Shown: piece after piece, positions 16,050-25,494 of the stretch | Layout of the letters: each line of letters opens with the position of its first letter | Position numbering within the stretch: the first letter of the stretch is position 1 | Source: Emticicia agri | GTDB lineage: Bacteria; Bacteroidota; Bacteroidia; Cytophagales; Spirosomataceae | Length of the DNA stretch: 52,604 nt | Direction: 5' to 3' | Assembly (NCBI GenBank): GCA_945860265.1 | Contig: CAMAQF010000019.1 | Span: 1-52,604 of the forward strand | Made by a program: the position numbers and the translations under genes | Notes under the pieces: model-generated | Database searches by the model: none | Told to the model about the DNA's origin: nothing | Seen by the model: the letters and a program-made list of their open reading frames with translations, nothing else

Positions 16050-17339
16050 CTATTTTTGTTCTATCATTTCGTCACCTTCTTTATAAACGAGATAATACAA
16101 AACTAAATTAAACATTTCATCTTTTGTACCCCAGCCGTAACCAATATCATTTGGAGGACTATTAGGATTTTCTGGATTTTCAGCTGTATTATCATAAGTG
16201 CCTTCTACTATAAATGTCGAACCTGCCGGAACTTTTAGTAAGTTCTTAAACTGATAGGTCATTTGCCAATTAAAATCCCAATTATCAATTTTAACTAAAT
16301 TTATAACTTCGCCGTCTGGCGTAATCACGAAAGCACGGAATGTTTTACCTATCAAGTGCATGTGCGGCATCACTGAAATCAGTGACATTGGTTTATAAAT
16401 CTTTTTCGAGATAAAGAAAGTAGCCTTTTGTCCTGCTTTTATCAAGAATGGTTTATTTGAAATATCATTTTCACGGAGCGTAAAATTCCTTACTTCACGC
16501 TCAATTTTATCTTTGGCAAAATAAAGCAAAATCTCCGACTGATCGGTATCTGGCACTGGCGAGGGTGCATAGTGCATATTGAGGAGGAAATCAGAGTTGG
16601 CATTAAGTTTTACGCCCGTTCCTTTTGGGAAACTTATTTTATCATTTCCTGGAACCCATCCGTACAGAAATTCTTCCTTAAGAGCAGTTTTCTGAAACTC
16701 ATAAACTTTAGAATCAGTTTCTGAAAGTCCGTCAATACTTCGCATATTATTAGTTGTATCAACCATTAAACGGCTGTGATGAACGTTTTTTTTATTCCCT
16801 GCCTTAAAACCAATGGCTGTTATATATTCGTCTTTTGTTGTTTTACTTGGTAAACTAAAAAACCGAAAATCTTCTACGTTTTCGCCCGAAATTGGATATG
16901 GTTTATTCATTCTCAAAACCAAATCAGGTTTTACTAAATCTGATTCTGTTGATTGTGGATTATTAATTGGAACGCCGCCCACCGTTGACTTTAAAACGCC
17001 CTCTTTCATTCCACCTTCAATCCAAAGTTTTATTTTGGTGATTTCCCCCACTGTCAGTCCTCGCTCATTTAGGTAGGATTGAAATTTTCGGTCGGCAGGA
17101 AAGGGCGGCATATAACGAGTTTCGGTGACTTTACCTATAAATTTGGCACGTTTGACCACATCTTCATAGGAAATTAAATTAAATGGCCCTGATTTATTGG
17201 GTTGATGGCAAGGCGTGCAGTTTTTATGGATAATTGGAGCAATATGCTCATGAAAGTTAATTTCTATCGTTTTTTGGGCATTAATAAGCAAGGAATAAAA
17301 GATTCCAGCTATAAAGAAAATATATCGAAAATTTCTCAT
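16050..17339 (-). CDS. Exported mono-heme and copper monooxygenase-like protein
   Basis: A 429-residue protein with a signal peptide (about 1-21). A c-type heme site follows at Cys41-Cys44-His45 (NCTPCHQPNKSGPFNL), with a possible distal Met77 in RYMPPF. The rest resembles copper type II monooxygenase (PHM-like) domains: His187-His188 (NVHHSRLMV), His256 (LLNMHYAPSP) and MPHMH at 324-328 (Met324, His326, His328) are plausible copper ligands. It may oxidise a small molecule in the periplasm; the substrate is unknown. A terminator-like hairpin separates it from the SusCD operon upstream on the same strand. Confidence 0.72.
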   Translation of the reverse strand: MRNFRYIFFIAGIFYSLLINAQKTIEINFHEHIAPIIHKNCTPCHQPNKSGPFNLISYEDVVKRAKFIGKVTETRYMPPFPADRKFQSYLNERGLTVGEITKIKLWIEGGMKEGVLKSTVGGVPINNPQSTESDLVKPDLVLRMNKPYPISGENVEDFRFFSLPSKTTKDEYITAIGFKAGNKKNVHHSRLMVDTTNNMRSIDGLSETDSKVYEFQKTALKEEFLYGWVPGNDKISFPKGTGVKLNANSDFLLNMHYAPSPVPDTDQSEILLYFAKDKIEREVRNFTLRENDISNKPFLIKAGQKATFFISKKIYKPMSLISVMPHMHLIGKTFRAFVITPDGEVINLVKIDNWDFNWQMTYQFKNLLKVPAGSTFIVEGTYDNTAENPENPNSPPNDIGYGWGTKDEMFNLVLYYLVYKEGDEMIEQK

Positions 17340-17351
17340 AATTACTTAAAC

Positions 17352-17385
17352 GAAAGAGCAGACCATTAAAATAGTCTGCTCTTTC
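17352..17385 (-). terminator. Hairpin after the SusC-SusD-lipoprotein operon
   Basis: GAAAGAGCAGAC (17352-17363) and GTCTGCTCTTTC (17374-17385) form a perfect 12-base stem with a 10-base loop, 31 bases past the lipoprotein stop. The T run on the minus strand is weak. Confidence 0.65.
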
Positions 17386-17415
17386 AAAATTATACAAATT
17401 GTCTGCAATTATCAA

Positions 17416-18132
17416 TTATTTAACAACAAATGATATCTGACAGTTTGAATTCGCTTCAGATACTGAAGTTGGATCCGCACAAATTGAGTCTGGATTCCAA
17501 GTATTAAATACTTGACCATCAGATGTGTACAATATCCATGTAACAACAAAATTATCTTCAGCAACAGCACCATAAGAAGCAGTTTCTGCTGGTCGCAACC
17601 AAGCATTGGCTGGGCGAGGTCTTGCAGGATTACTAAATACATTTACCGCAGTAACTTTGTTATACTTTACAGTAGCCGTTTTATAAGCATCATAAACCTG
17701 CTGAGGTGTAATACTAAATGAATTCCATTGACGGTTAGCGGCAGGTGAGGAGATTGTAGTAATCAATTTACCTTTACCATTTCCGCTCAAATCAGCCACT
17801 TTAGGATTACCATCAGGGTCATTGTATGACTCCAACATTCTTACATAGATCTCAATTTTATTTACAGATAATTTATTATCTAAAGAAACCCAACGTGTTT
17901 TGAAATCAACTTTTGCAGAGTTTTGAGCTGCTTTTGGGAAGTTTTTTGCATTATTCACTTCGTAAGGTTGAGGTCTTGCAAGTATATTTCCATTGAAATT
18001 AACACCATCAAATACCGTAAATGCGTGTACACCTGGTAAGAATTTTGGTAGTGGGTTCAATGATTCATCTCTACATGCACCAATGGCAAATAATAGAGCT
18101 GTAACTATTGTCAAACTTAATATTTTTTTCAT
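17416..18132 (-). CDS. Lipoprotein of the SusCD operon
   Basis: A 238-residue lipoprotein: signal peptide and lipobox AIGAC with the acylated Cys20, then CRDESLNPLP. No named domain was recognised. The body is probably beta-rich, with a segment about residues 75-125 (KTRWVSLDNKLSVNKIEIYV) that could be a surface-exposed domain. As the third gene after SusC and SusD it likely sits in the outer membrane and helps capture the ligand of the pair. Confidence 0.75.
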   Translation of the reverse strand: MKKILSLTIVTALLFAIGACRDESLNPLPKFLPGVHAFTVFDGVNFNGNILARPQPYEVNNAKNFPKAAQNSAKVDFKTRWVSLDNKLSVNKIEIYVRMLESYNDPDGNPKVADLSGNGKGKLITTISSPAANRQWNSFSITPQQVYDAYKTATVKYNKVTAVNVFSNPARPRPANAWLRPAETASYGAVAEDNFVVTWILYTSDGQVFNTWNPDSICADPTSVSEANSNCQISFVVK

Positions 18133-18156
18133 TTTTATTCAGTTTTAAGGTGATTT

Positions 18157-18240
18157 GAGATACAGGATACGAGTTTCAAGTAAAAAGTTTTATTTCTTAG
18201 TCAAAAATCTCGTATATCATATCTATTATCTCATATCTAA
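18157..18240. repeat. Word-repeat quasi-palindrome between susD-like and lipoprotein genes
   Basis: Left arm words GAGATAC and GGATACGAG face right arm words CTCGTATATC and ATCTCATATC. The stem would be imperfect and AT-rich. Confidence 0.4.
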
Positions 18241-18244
18241 TATT

Positions 18245-19924
18245 TTAGAATTCCCATTTGATTTTTACTTTATCCCAGAATATAGGGTCTCTATCAAAAA
18301 TAACTTCTGTTAATTTTGGAGTTGCATTTGGGTTCAAAGTACCTTCTTGAGAAGGATAAGGTAAACGCAAAGCGTATTGTCTAGCTGGTTTAATAATTGG
18401 ATTATTAATCTGAGAAGGGAAACCAGTACGACGCATTGAGTTCCAGATCTCCATACCTTGTCCCCAAGATGAGAACCATAATTGTTTAGCTACGATGTTC
18501 AATCTTGCATTATTAGATGTGGCTGCATCGTATAATTTCAATTGAGCTGCAACATAATCACTAATATATGCTGCTGTTGGAGCAACTGCATTGGCTGCAT
18601 CAACTTTAGCACCTAAAGCAATCACACGAGCGATATGCTCTCTTATAGCAGCTTCAAAAATAGCTTTAGCATCACCAGTAGCACCACCATCCAAAATAGC
18701 TTCGATTTGATAAAACTTCATGTTGTTGCTTGTAAGTAGTGGCCAAATACCATTTCCCGAACCTCTACCACCAGTCAATGCTCTTGGAGTTACGTTACGA
18801 CCACCAAAAAGACCACCAGCAGGATAACAACCTGGTGCAGTACGTAATGCACCATCTTGAGGCACACCAGTATTATCTCCACGGTCACGACCAAAGAAAC
18901 CAGCGATATAAGCTCTATCAGCAGTAGTTGGAGCTGCACCAAATACAGTAGCCCATTTTGTTAAGAAAGCAGGCTTCAAAACTAAATAAGTACCACCATA
19001 AGGAATAGTTCCCCTATCAGTTGGATTACTAGGGTCAAGAGCTGTGGCAGTTTGACGATAGAAATAATAATCCAAGCGTGGATCTTTGTTAAAAATCATT
19101 TCTTCCATTAATTGGTGAGCTGGATAAGCAAAACCATTATCAGCTAAATAAGCAGATTGAAACCAAGGATGACGACCTTCTGGTGAAGAAGCGGTACTGA
19201 AATTATAAGTAAAGTCGTCAGCAGGAGCAGTGATATAACCACCCGCAGCAATAGCAGCGGTCAAATCAGCATTACCATTTGTACGTCCTTTTCTTGCATT
19301 CAATAATAATTTAATCTTTACAGATTTCGCAAATCTAATCCATTTCGCTGTCGAACCACCGTACATAAAGTCAGCCGATGCAGCCAAAGGGTCTGCAGTA
19401 GCTTTTGCAAGGTTTGCTACTGCTTCATCACAAAGTTTAATCAAAGCTTCATAAATATCAGCGTCTTTGTCAAACTTAGGAGTTGTAATTGCAGCTTCTG
19501 CATTTCCTTTCCAGGCTTCGCTATAAGGAGCATCGCCAAAAGTATCAACGAAATTACCCATTGCAAATGCTTTCAAAGCTTGAGCTACACCCAAATAATG
19601 TGGGCTATTAGCACTCGCATTAATAATGGCCTCAACATTACTCATATTACGGTAAAAGCTATTCCAAGTACCGTTGTATGATTGGTTATTTAAGTCATAG
19701 TTATCAGCACTACTCAATAATCCTGCAAAACCCATCGCATTATCATTCACCGCAGTAACGGCATTTACTACTGCAATCTCTGCTGTTGGTAGTAAAAGTT
19801 TTGCCGATGCTACTGTTGGACTGTTTGGGTCTTTATTGATTTCCAAATCTGTTAAATCACAAGCACTCAACAAACTGATTAAGCCCGTAGTCAGTGCTAT
19901 TTTTGATATATATTTTAATTTCAT
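18245..19924 (-). CDS. SusD/RagB-family outer-membrane lipoprotein (SusD-like_2 type)
   Basis: A 559-residue ligand-binding lipoprotein that forms the lid of the SusC transporter. The lipobox is LLSAC with Cys22. The N-terminal pattern LEINKDPNSPTVASAKLLLPTAE and the TPR-rich helical part (GNFVDTFGDAPYSEAWKG, FDKDADIYEALIKLCDEAVANL) are typical of the SusD-like_2 group, which often imports peptides or other non-starch substrates. It is transcribed after SusC with a 122-base gap. No glycoside hydrolase is in the operon, so the substrate is not evident. Confidence 0.92.
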   Translation of the reverse strand: MKLKYISKIALTTGLISLLSACDLTDLEINKDPNSPTVASAKLLLPTAEIAVVNAVTAVNDNAMGFAGLLSSADNYDLNNQSYNGTWNSFYRNMSNVEAIINASANSPHYLGVAQALKAFAMGNFVDTFGDAPYSEAWKGNAEAAITTPKFDKDADIYEALIKLCDEAVANLAKATADPLAASADFMYGGSTAKWIRFAKSVKIKLLLNARKGRTNGNADLTAAIAAGGYITAPADDFTYNFSTASSPEGRHPWFQSAYLADNGFAYPAHQLMEEMIFNKDPRLDYYFYRQTATALDPSNPTDRGTIPYGGTYLVLKPAFLTKWATVFGAAPTTADRAYIAGFFGRDRGDNTGVPQDGALRTAPGCYPAGGLFGGRNVTPRALTGGRGSGNGIWPLLTSNNMKFYQIEAILDGGATGDAKAIFEAAIREHIARVIALGAKVDAANAVAPTAAYISDYVAAQLKLYDAATSNNARLNIVAKQLWFSSWGQGMEIWNSMRRTGFPSQINNPIIKPARQYALRLPYPSQEGTLNPNATPKLTEVIFDRDPIFWDKVKIKWEF

Positions 19925-19938
19925 CTCTTTTTTATTTT

Positions 19939-20044
19939 TATGCTTTTAGCGATTCGCTTTAGGCTTTTAGCTTTTGGTTTAATTCATAATTAATTATAAA
20001 ATTAAATTTTCGGCTAGAAACTTATAGCTAATAGCTAATAGTTT
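19939..20044. repeat. Word-repeat quasi-palindrome between susC-like and susD-like genes
   Basis: Left arm words GCTTTTAGC and GCTTTAGGC face right arm words TATAGCTAATAGCTAATAG in opposite sense. It occupies the gap between the SusC-like and SusD-like genes and may tune expression of the second gene. Confidence 0.4.
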
Positions 20045-20046
20045 AG

Positions 20047-23000
20047 TTAAAACGATACTGATAAGTTAGCACCAAAACGACGAGTTGAAGGAGCTGCACC
20101 TAAGTCGAAACCTTGAATGTTTGAATCAGCAAAGTTTGACAATACTTCTGGATCGAAGTTTAAGCCTGTCAACATGTTTGGTGATTTAAACCACAAGTTT
20201 CTTCCTGATAAAGAAACTCTCAATCCACCAATAAATGGTATTGCTTTCTTCAAGAAAGCCTTAGGAACGTTGTATCCTAATGAAACCTCACGCAAACGAA
20301 TAGTTGTAATATCGTAAATGTTAGTTTCGTCAGCACCATAAGCGCCATATCCATTTGAGAAGTGCGATTGGAACGCAGTCATTGGAATTGTATTTTTGAT
20401 TGTTTTGCCAGATTCATCCAACAATGCCTTGTATGTTTGGGGGTCGCCCAATACACCAGGAATTACAACCATACCTTCACGGTCTTCAGAGAATTTCAAT
20501 TGACCTCTCAATAATAATGAGGCAGCAGTTGCCGAGAACATGCTTCCACCATCACGGTAGTCCATCAATACTGATAAATTAAAGCCTTTGAAGCTAAATG
20601 TGTTTGTCCAGCCCACAGTGAAGTTAGGAGCAGGATTTGCTAAGATTTGTGATGTTGGCTGTTGTAATGGTAAACCAGTGGTTGGGCTAATCAAAACATT
20701 TCCTTGGTCGTCACGAGCATTACGTGAACCATAAATCATACCATAAGGATTGCCATTTCGGTGCATTGTCCCAGTTGAAGAAAGGCCAGTACCACCTAAG
20801 AATAACTCACCTGATGGACCTGCATCAGCAACTTCAGAACGAAGACGAGTATAGGCAACGAATGAGCTCCACTCAAAACCATTACTCAATTTGATAGGCA
20901 CTAGGTTTAAACCTAATTCCCAGCCTTTATTGATGATTTTACCAGCGTTAGTAGCTTTAAAGTCAAAACCAGATGATGTTGGGATACGAGCCGTTACAAT
21001 CAAATCAGTTGAAACACGATTGAAGTAAGCAAGGTCAACACCTATTCTATTTTTGAAGAATTGTAATTCTGTACCTAATTCATATTCAGTAGTAAACTCA
21101 GGCTTCAAGTTAGCATTACTAAGCGTTGAAGGCAATCTTGTAGCTGAAATCGGAGATGCATTGTAGTATTGTACTGCAAAATTATATGAAGTAAATACTT
21201 GATATGGGTCAGCATCTTTACCAACTTTAGCAACGTTTGCACGAATTTTACCAAAACTCAAAATATTAGTTGGTAATTTAAACGCTTCAGTGAAGATAAA
21301 TGATCCACTTAGTGAAGGGTAGAAATAACTATTATTAGCTGCTGGCAAAGTTGAAGAGTGGTCATTACGGATAGTTGCTGTCAAGAACGCATAATTATTA
21401 TATGATGCACCGTATTCAGCAAAGAAACCATAAAGACGACGTAAACTTTGGAATTCTGAGGCAAACTGCACGTTTGTACCGCCAAGAATCAATAAATTAG
21501 GGTCAATAACTGTTTGTCCTAATGAATTGCTGATATTTCTATAACGCTGGTTGGCATTGAAACCAGCCAATAAACGCATATTGATTTTTTCGCTGATGTC
21601 CTTGTCAGCTGAAGCCAAGAAAGTGAAATCTAATTCAGTATTCGTGATATTACCACGAGTAACTTGACCTAACGGAACTGAGTTACCACCTGGACGATAA
21701 ACATCTCTACGAGTTTCATCATAAGTATTAACACCACCTTTTGCAGTTAAATTTAACCAAGGGGCTACATCATAAGTCAATGCCATGTTACCGAATACAC
21801 GGTTTACATTACTTGTATAAGTATTGTATTTAGCTGTCCAAAGTGGATTATCTAATGCACGGTAAAATACGTTTCCTCCTGTTACTGGGTTTTCAAATGG
21901 AAGACCATTCAAATCAAAGTTACGTGGCAAGTAAAACAAACGTGAGTAAATTGAGCCCGAAGCAGCCAAACCACCGTAGTCAGCGTAGTATCCAGCACCT
22001 GATTGTGGTGAATTTTGGTTAGTATTAACGTAGTTTACGTTACCACTCAAATTCAATTTATTTGATAAAGTAGCATTACCACCAAAGTTTAAAGTAGTAC
22101 GATCAGCACCCGAGTTAGGTATGATACCTTGGTTGGTCATACGTGAAGCACCTGCACTGATTGTAGTTGTATTACCAGTTGAACTGATGTTAAAGCTATT
22201 TTCAATAACACTTCCTTTACGGAAAAAACCACCAATAATATCGTAAGCTTTCAATTCGTAAGGAGTTGCAAGTCCTTTTGCATCTAAAAACTCAGGGAAT
22301 GCCGATTTGTAACGAGCAGCACCATAAGCAACTCCAGTAAGTGGATTTGGAACAAATCCTGCAGCGTAATTACCATCAATAATTTTAGAATAACGCTCAA
22401 AACCTAATCCTTGGTTGATACGATCAACCTCAGAAGGGAAAGCAGAACCCCAGTTACCGATAAATCCACCATTATAAGTTTGGTTAGAACCTTGTGTGTA
22501 TGAATCTTGGTAATCTGGAACAGTAGATATTTTCTCAGTAGAATAAGATGAGTTATAGGTTACTTCTAAACCTTTCTTAGCATTCTTGCTACCAGCTTTG
22601 GTCGTGATTACAACTACACCATTGGCAGCACGTGAACCATAAAGGGCAGATGCAGCAGCACCTTTCAAGATCGTCATTGACTCAACGTTGTTAGGGTCAA
22701 TATCATAAGCACGGTTAGAAGTTACTGTATTTTGGTTAAAACCACTAGTAGCGTTTACCGAGTTGTCGAAAGGAATACCATCAACAACGAATAATGGTTG
22801 GTTATTTCCAGCAAATGAGTTAGCACCACGAATCGTGATACGTGTTGCTTGTCCCGGAGCACCACCACCAGAGATAATATTTACACCTGGTACTTTACCG
22901 TTCAATGCACGCAACGCATCCGGCTCTGAACGTTGTTGTAAAGATTCAGCGTTCACGTTAGATACCGCATACGCTAAAGCTTTCTTTTCACGTTGAATAC

Positions 23001-23328
23001 CGATAGCTGTTACAACAACTTCAGATAGCTGTTTTGTATCAGCACCCAATGAAATGTTCACAACTGATTGGTTTCCAAGTTTTACTTCTTGGGTATTCAT
23101 ACCCACAAAACTGTATACCAAAGTACTTCCTGTGGCAGCTTCGATTGAGTAGTTTCCCTCAATGTCTGTTTGCGAACCCTTTGCAGTACCTTTTACTTGT
23201 ACCGTTACACCCGGCAATCCTGAGCCATCATCCGATGACGTTACTTTCCCAGTTATCTTCTTACCTTGTGCCATTACAGCAAAAGACATGATGACTCCCA
23301 GCAAACTAAGAAGTAGATTCTTCTTCAT
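20047..23328 (-). CDS. SusC/RagA family TonB-dependent outer-membrane transporter
   Basis: A 1093-residue TonB-dependent porin. Order of parts: signal peptide ending MAQG (about residue 21), a carboxypeptidase-like regulatory domain (about 23-105, GKVTSSDDGSGLPGVTVQVKG), a plug domain (about 110-240, with LNGKVPGVNIISGGG, TIRGANSF and FVVDGIPFDN), then a long beta-barrel ending FGANLSVSF with the terminal aromatic residue. It uses energy from TonB to import the ligand held by the SusD-like lipoprotein. Start MKKNLLLSLLG (23328) is preferred to an ATG six bases upstream. First gene of a three-gene operon. Confidence 0.95.
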   Translation of the reverse strand: MKKNLLLSLLGVIMSFAVMAQGKKITGKVTSSDDGSGLPGVTVQVKGTAKGSQTDIEGNYSIEAATGSTLVYSFVGMNTQEVKLGNQSVVNISLGADTKQLSEVVVTAIGIQREKKALAYAVSNVNAESLQQRSEPDALRALNGKVPGVNIISGGGAPGQATRITIRGANSFAGNNQPLFVVDGIPFDNSVNATSGFNQNTVTSNRAYDIDPNNVESMTILKGAAASALYGSRAANGVVVITTKAGSKNAKKGLEVTYNSSYSTEKISTVPDYQDSYTQGSNQTYNGGFIGNWGSAFPSEVDRINQGLGFERYSKIIDGNYAAGFVPNPLTGVAYGAARYKSAFPEFLDAKGLATPYELKAYDIIGGFFRKGSVIENSFNISSTGNTTTISAGASRMTNQGIIPNSGADRTTLNFGGNATLSNKLNLSGNVNYVNTNQNSPQSGAGYYADYGGLAASGSIYSRLFYLPRNFDLNGLPFENPVTGGNVFYRALDNPLWTAKYNTYTSNVNRVFGNMALTYDVAPWLNLTAKGGVNTYDETRRDVYRPGGNSVPLGQVTRGNITNTELDFTFLASADKDISEKINMRLLAGFNANQRYRNISNSLGQTVIDPNLLILGGTNVQFASEFQSLRRLYGFFAEYGASYNNYAFLTATIRNDHSSTLPAANNSYFYPSLSGSFIFTEAFKLPTNILSFGKIRANVAKVGKDADPYQVFTSYNFAVQYYNASPISATRLPSTLSNANLKPEFTTEYELGTELQFFKNRIGVDLAYFNRVSTDLIVTARIPTSSGFDFKATNAGKIINKGWELGLNLVPIKLSNGFEWSSFVAYTRLRSEVADAGPSGELFLGGTGLSSTGTMHRNGNPYGMIYGSRNARDDQGNVLISPTTGLPLQQPTSQILANPAPNFTVGWTNTFSFKGFNLSVLMDYRDGGSMFSATAASLLLRGQLKFSEDREGMVVIPGVLGDPQTYKALLDESGKTIKNTIPMTAFQSHFSNGYGAYGADETNIYDITTIRLREVSLGYNVPKAFLKKAIPFIGGLRVSLSGRNLWFKSPNMLTGLNFDPEVLSNFADSNIQGFDLGAAPSTRRFGANLSVSF

Positions 23329-23370
23329 GTACATTTTAGTTTAGGTTATTAATTAATTAATTAATTGTTA

Positions 23371-23378
23371 CAAAAATA
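23371..23378 (-). promoter_or_regulatory. Candidate -7 promoter element of the SusCD operon
   Basis: On the minus strand TATTTTTG fits TAnnTTTG, 42 bases before the preferred SusC ATG. An ATTG at 23397-23394 is a poor -33 candidate because the spacing is short. Confidence 0.35.
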
Positions 23379-24105
23379 CTTATTTTATCGAAACAATAAA
23401 AGAGGTCAATTGTAGTTTCTTGGTTTAATCATATAACATTTTTCAGAAATGACGAAATAAATTTAGCATTTTAGACAATATTTTTTTGTAGTTAATTTTA
23501 TTATTAAATAAATACAATACATAGTATATATTTTACAATTCGTCAAATACTCCAAATATACTTTGGCATATCAACTAATATACCTAGTTTTTATACGAGT
23601 AATAATGCTTAAAATAAGTACTTAAAATTAATTATTTAAAAACATAAAAATTCTTAGAAAAATACAATTATAAAAAGTTGAACAAAAGCATATAAATCTA
23701 CTATTGTATATTATTATTTTGACAAATATCATTTTTTCATAAATATCATTTCAAAAAAAAGACATTACCTAGTTTTAATTCTGTTCGCTGAATTAGGTAA
23801 TTATAAATTGTTTCACGAATAGACCTACCTTATAAATCACAAATACCTAAATTGTATTTTACAAAGAATTAACTTTTAATACATATTAGCATTTCAGTAA
23901 ATTTAAAAAATGTTTTTATTTCCATATTAAATACTTCAGAAATTGGTATGCCTTATTTTATATTTATTTGAAATATGCGTCCTATGCTTGTATTTTCATT
24001 TCTTTATTTTTTTAAAATAAACTATAATTTTATACTATACTTAAAATAATTATGTATTAAGTACATCGGTATTTTTAAAATTCAGTCCTCAATAAATTTG
24101 TAATC

Positions 24106-24152
24106 AGTTGTGTCACACCTTTTAATCCACGAAAAAAAGGTTTGGCACAACT
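24106..24152 (-). terminator. Hairpin after the ATP-grasp gene
   Basis: AGTTGTGTCACACCTTTT (24106-24123) and AAAAGGTTTGGCACAACT (24135-24152) pair with a few mismatches, about 55 bases past the stop of the minus-strand ATP-grasp gene. The motif GGCACAC/GTGTGCC resembles the hairpin at 29974-30016. Confidence 0.55.
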
Positions 24153-24207
24153 AATAAATGTAATGCGATATATTTGGTATTTGAGCGTGGTCTAAAGCTT
24201 AAATTTA

Positions 24208-25224
24208 TCACCCAAAATGCCGTTTCACGATATCCAAAATTTCAGAAAATGGCAATGGTATTGTTCCATTTTTTTGATTAATAATGCTGATATCAGCGGC
24301 ACGTTTCCAATGCCACATTATATCGCTGTAAGCTTGCCACAAATAATAATGGGGGTCGTAGATATGCCCAGGGTCAGAACTAACACCATTTAGCTCCATT
24401 ATTCTAATATTTTTACCTTCATACAAATCTTCAATACTTTCAACCATTAAATCAAATCGACCATAGTAAAAACCATCAAATCCTACCGAAACTTTTGAAA
24501 AAACTTCATGTAATTGATTATTAATCAGATGATTAGCATTCAAAAACTTCGTACCTCGGCAATGATTACCGATTGGTTCAAGTAAACGATTTTCACCCAT
24601 AGACACTACATCCTGCATACTATTACCGAGTCTTTTTTGTAAACTCTCTAATTGGAATCTCGCACGAGTATTTCGCAAAACTAATTCTTCAATTGTAGCT
24701 TTTCCATCGCCAATAACACTCAAAAACTCTTTCAAAGTTACCGATGAAACTTTACCGATTTTCTCATTTGGCATTCGACTAAAAAGCACTCCTAATTCAA
24801 TCGGATAAGTAATAAATTCTTGAATCAAATAATCAGCTTTGGCTGTCTCATGAAATTGATGAAGTTCTTCATAAGTATGAATTTTTGCCACCGAAGTTCC
24901 CCGTTCGCCAACATTAGGTTTTGCGATAATCGGATATTGTAAGTCGTTATTTATCAACAATTTTGGCAGCTCATCGAATGCTATACCCAAAGGAATAAGA
25001 ATAGTTTTGGTCAAATATTCAGACGAAATATGTTTCATGATTTCGGTTTTATGTTCGCCATAAAAACCTCCTGCATCAATCCCTGGGTTTACCGCAGTGA
25101 AAAATGTCAATGACTTTGCTCTTACAGCTTGATAAAGCCAATAAGGAGTCATTGGCAAATAAAACAGCCACCAAGGCCAATATTCATAATTGAAAACTTT
25201 GACTAAAAACAAAGGTATTCGCAT
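24208..25224 (-). CDS. ATP-grasp fold protein, D-Ala-D-Ala-ligase-like
   Basis: A 338-residue protein whose first 50 residues are unusually aromatic (YEYWPWWLFYLPMTPYWLYQ), possibly membrane-associated. The ATP-grasp part follows: IIAKPNVGERGTSVAKI (nucleotide-binding strand and glycine loop, about 97-113), YLIQEFITYPIELGV, then FYYGRFDLMVES and the Mg-binding segment IRIMELNGVSSDPGHIYDP (about 273-291). Such enzymes join a carboxylate to an amine or thiol through an acyl-phosphate. The substrate is unknown. It stands alone, next to a LysE-like remnant. Confidence 0.78.
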   Translation of the reverse strand: MRIPLFLVKVFNYEYWPWWLFYLPMTPYWLYQAVRAKSLTFFTAVNPGIDAGGFYGEHKTEIMKHISSEYLTKTILIPLGIAFDELPKLLINNDLQYPIIAKPNVGERGTSVAKIHTYEELHQFHETAKADYLIQEFITYPIELGVLFSRMPNEKIGKVSSVTLKEFLSVIGDGKATIEELVLRNTRARFQLESLQKRLGNSMQDVVSMGENRLLEPIGNHCRGTKFLNANHLINNQLHEVFSKVSVGFDGFYYGRFDLMVESIEDLYEGKNIRIMELNGVSSDPGHIYDPHYYLWQAYSDIMWHWKRAADISIINQKNGTIPLPFSEILDIVKRHFG

Positions 25225-25258
25225 AAATTTCAGTACAATTAATGTTTAAACTTATCTT

Positions 25259-25381
25259 TTATTTAGGTGCCGAAATATTCCGATTAAGGGTTGCTTGAAC
25301 AAGAGCTAAATTTACCGCTCAAATTTGAATCGACCCAGCAAAACTGATTGTTGCTACTACAAGAAAAAATATCAAATCCAT
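25259..25381 (-). pseudogene. Stub of a LysE-family exporter gene
   Basis: On the minus strand from ATG 25381 the frame reads MDLIFFLVVATISFAGSIQI, then TGA, then AVNLALVQATLNRNISAPK and TAA at 25261-25259. LysE-family exporters begin with a hydrophobic segment followed by a (P)GPVNLAVVQ-type motif, so changing the TGA to GGA and the next Ala to Pro would restore it. The rest of the gene (about 170 residues) is missing. Confidence 0.6.
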
Positions 25382-25494
25382 AGATATTATTATTTTCTGA
25401 CTCAAAGTACGCTAACTATTATTCTACTAAACGTCTGTTTGCCGACATAAATCAAGTAGTTTTTGATAGCTTTGCAAAAAAATTAAAGCAAGGT

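Larger units (their letters stand above)
23335..24207. other. Long AT-rich upstream region of the SusCD operon
   Basis: There is no convincing coding frame in about 870 bases. Contents: a TTAATTAA microsatellite (about 23348-23367), long A/T runs, a small inverted pair ATTACCTA/TAGGTAAT near 23764-23803, and a hairpin near 24106-24152. The size and composition suggest a regulatory region for the SusCD operon, but no sigma or anti-sigma gene accompanies it. Confidence 0.5.

Noticed and set aside
23348..23367. TTAATTAA repeats as a regulatory tandem
   Set aside because: A simple AT microsatellite; nothing supports a specific function.
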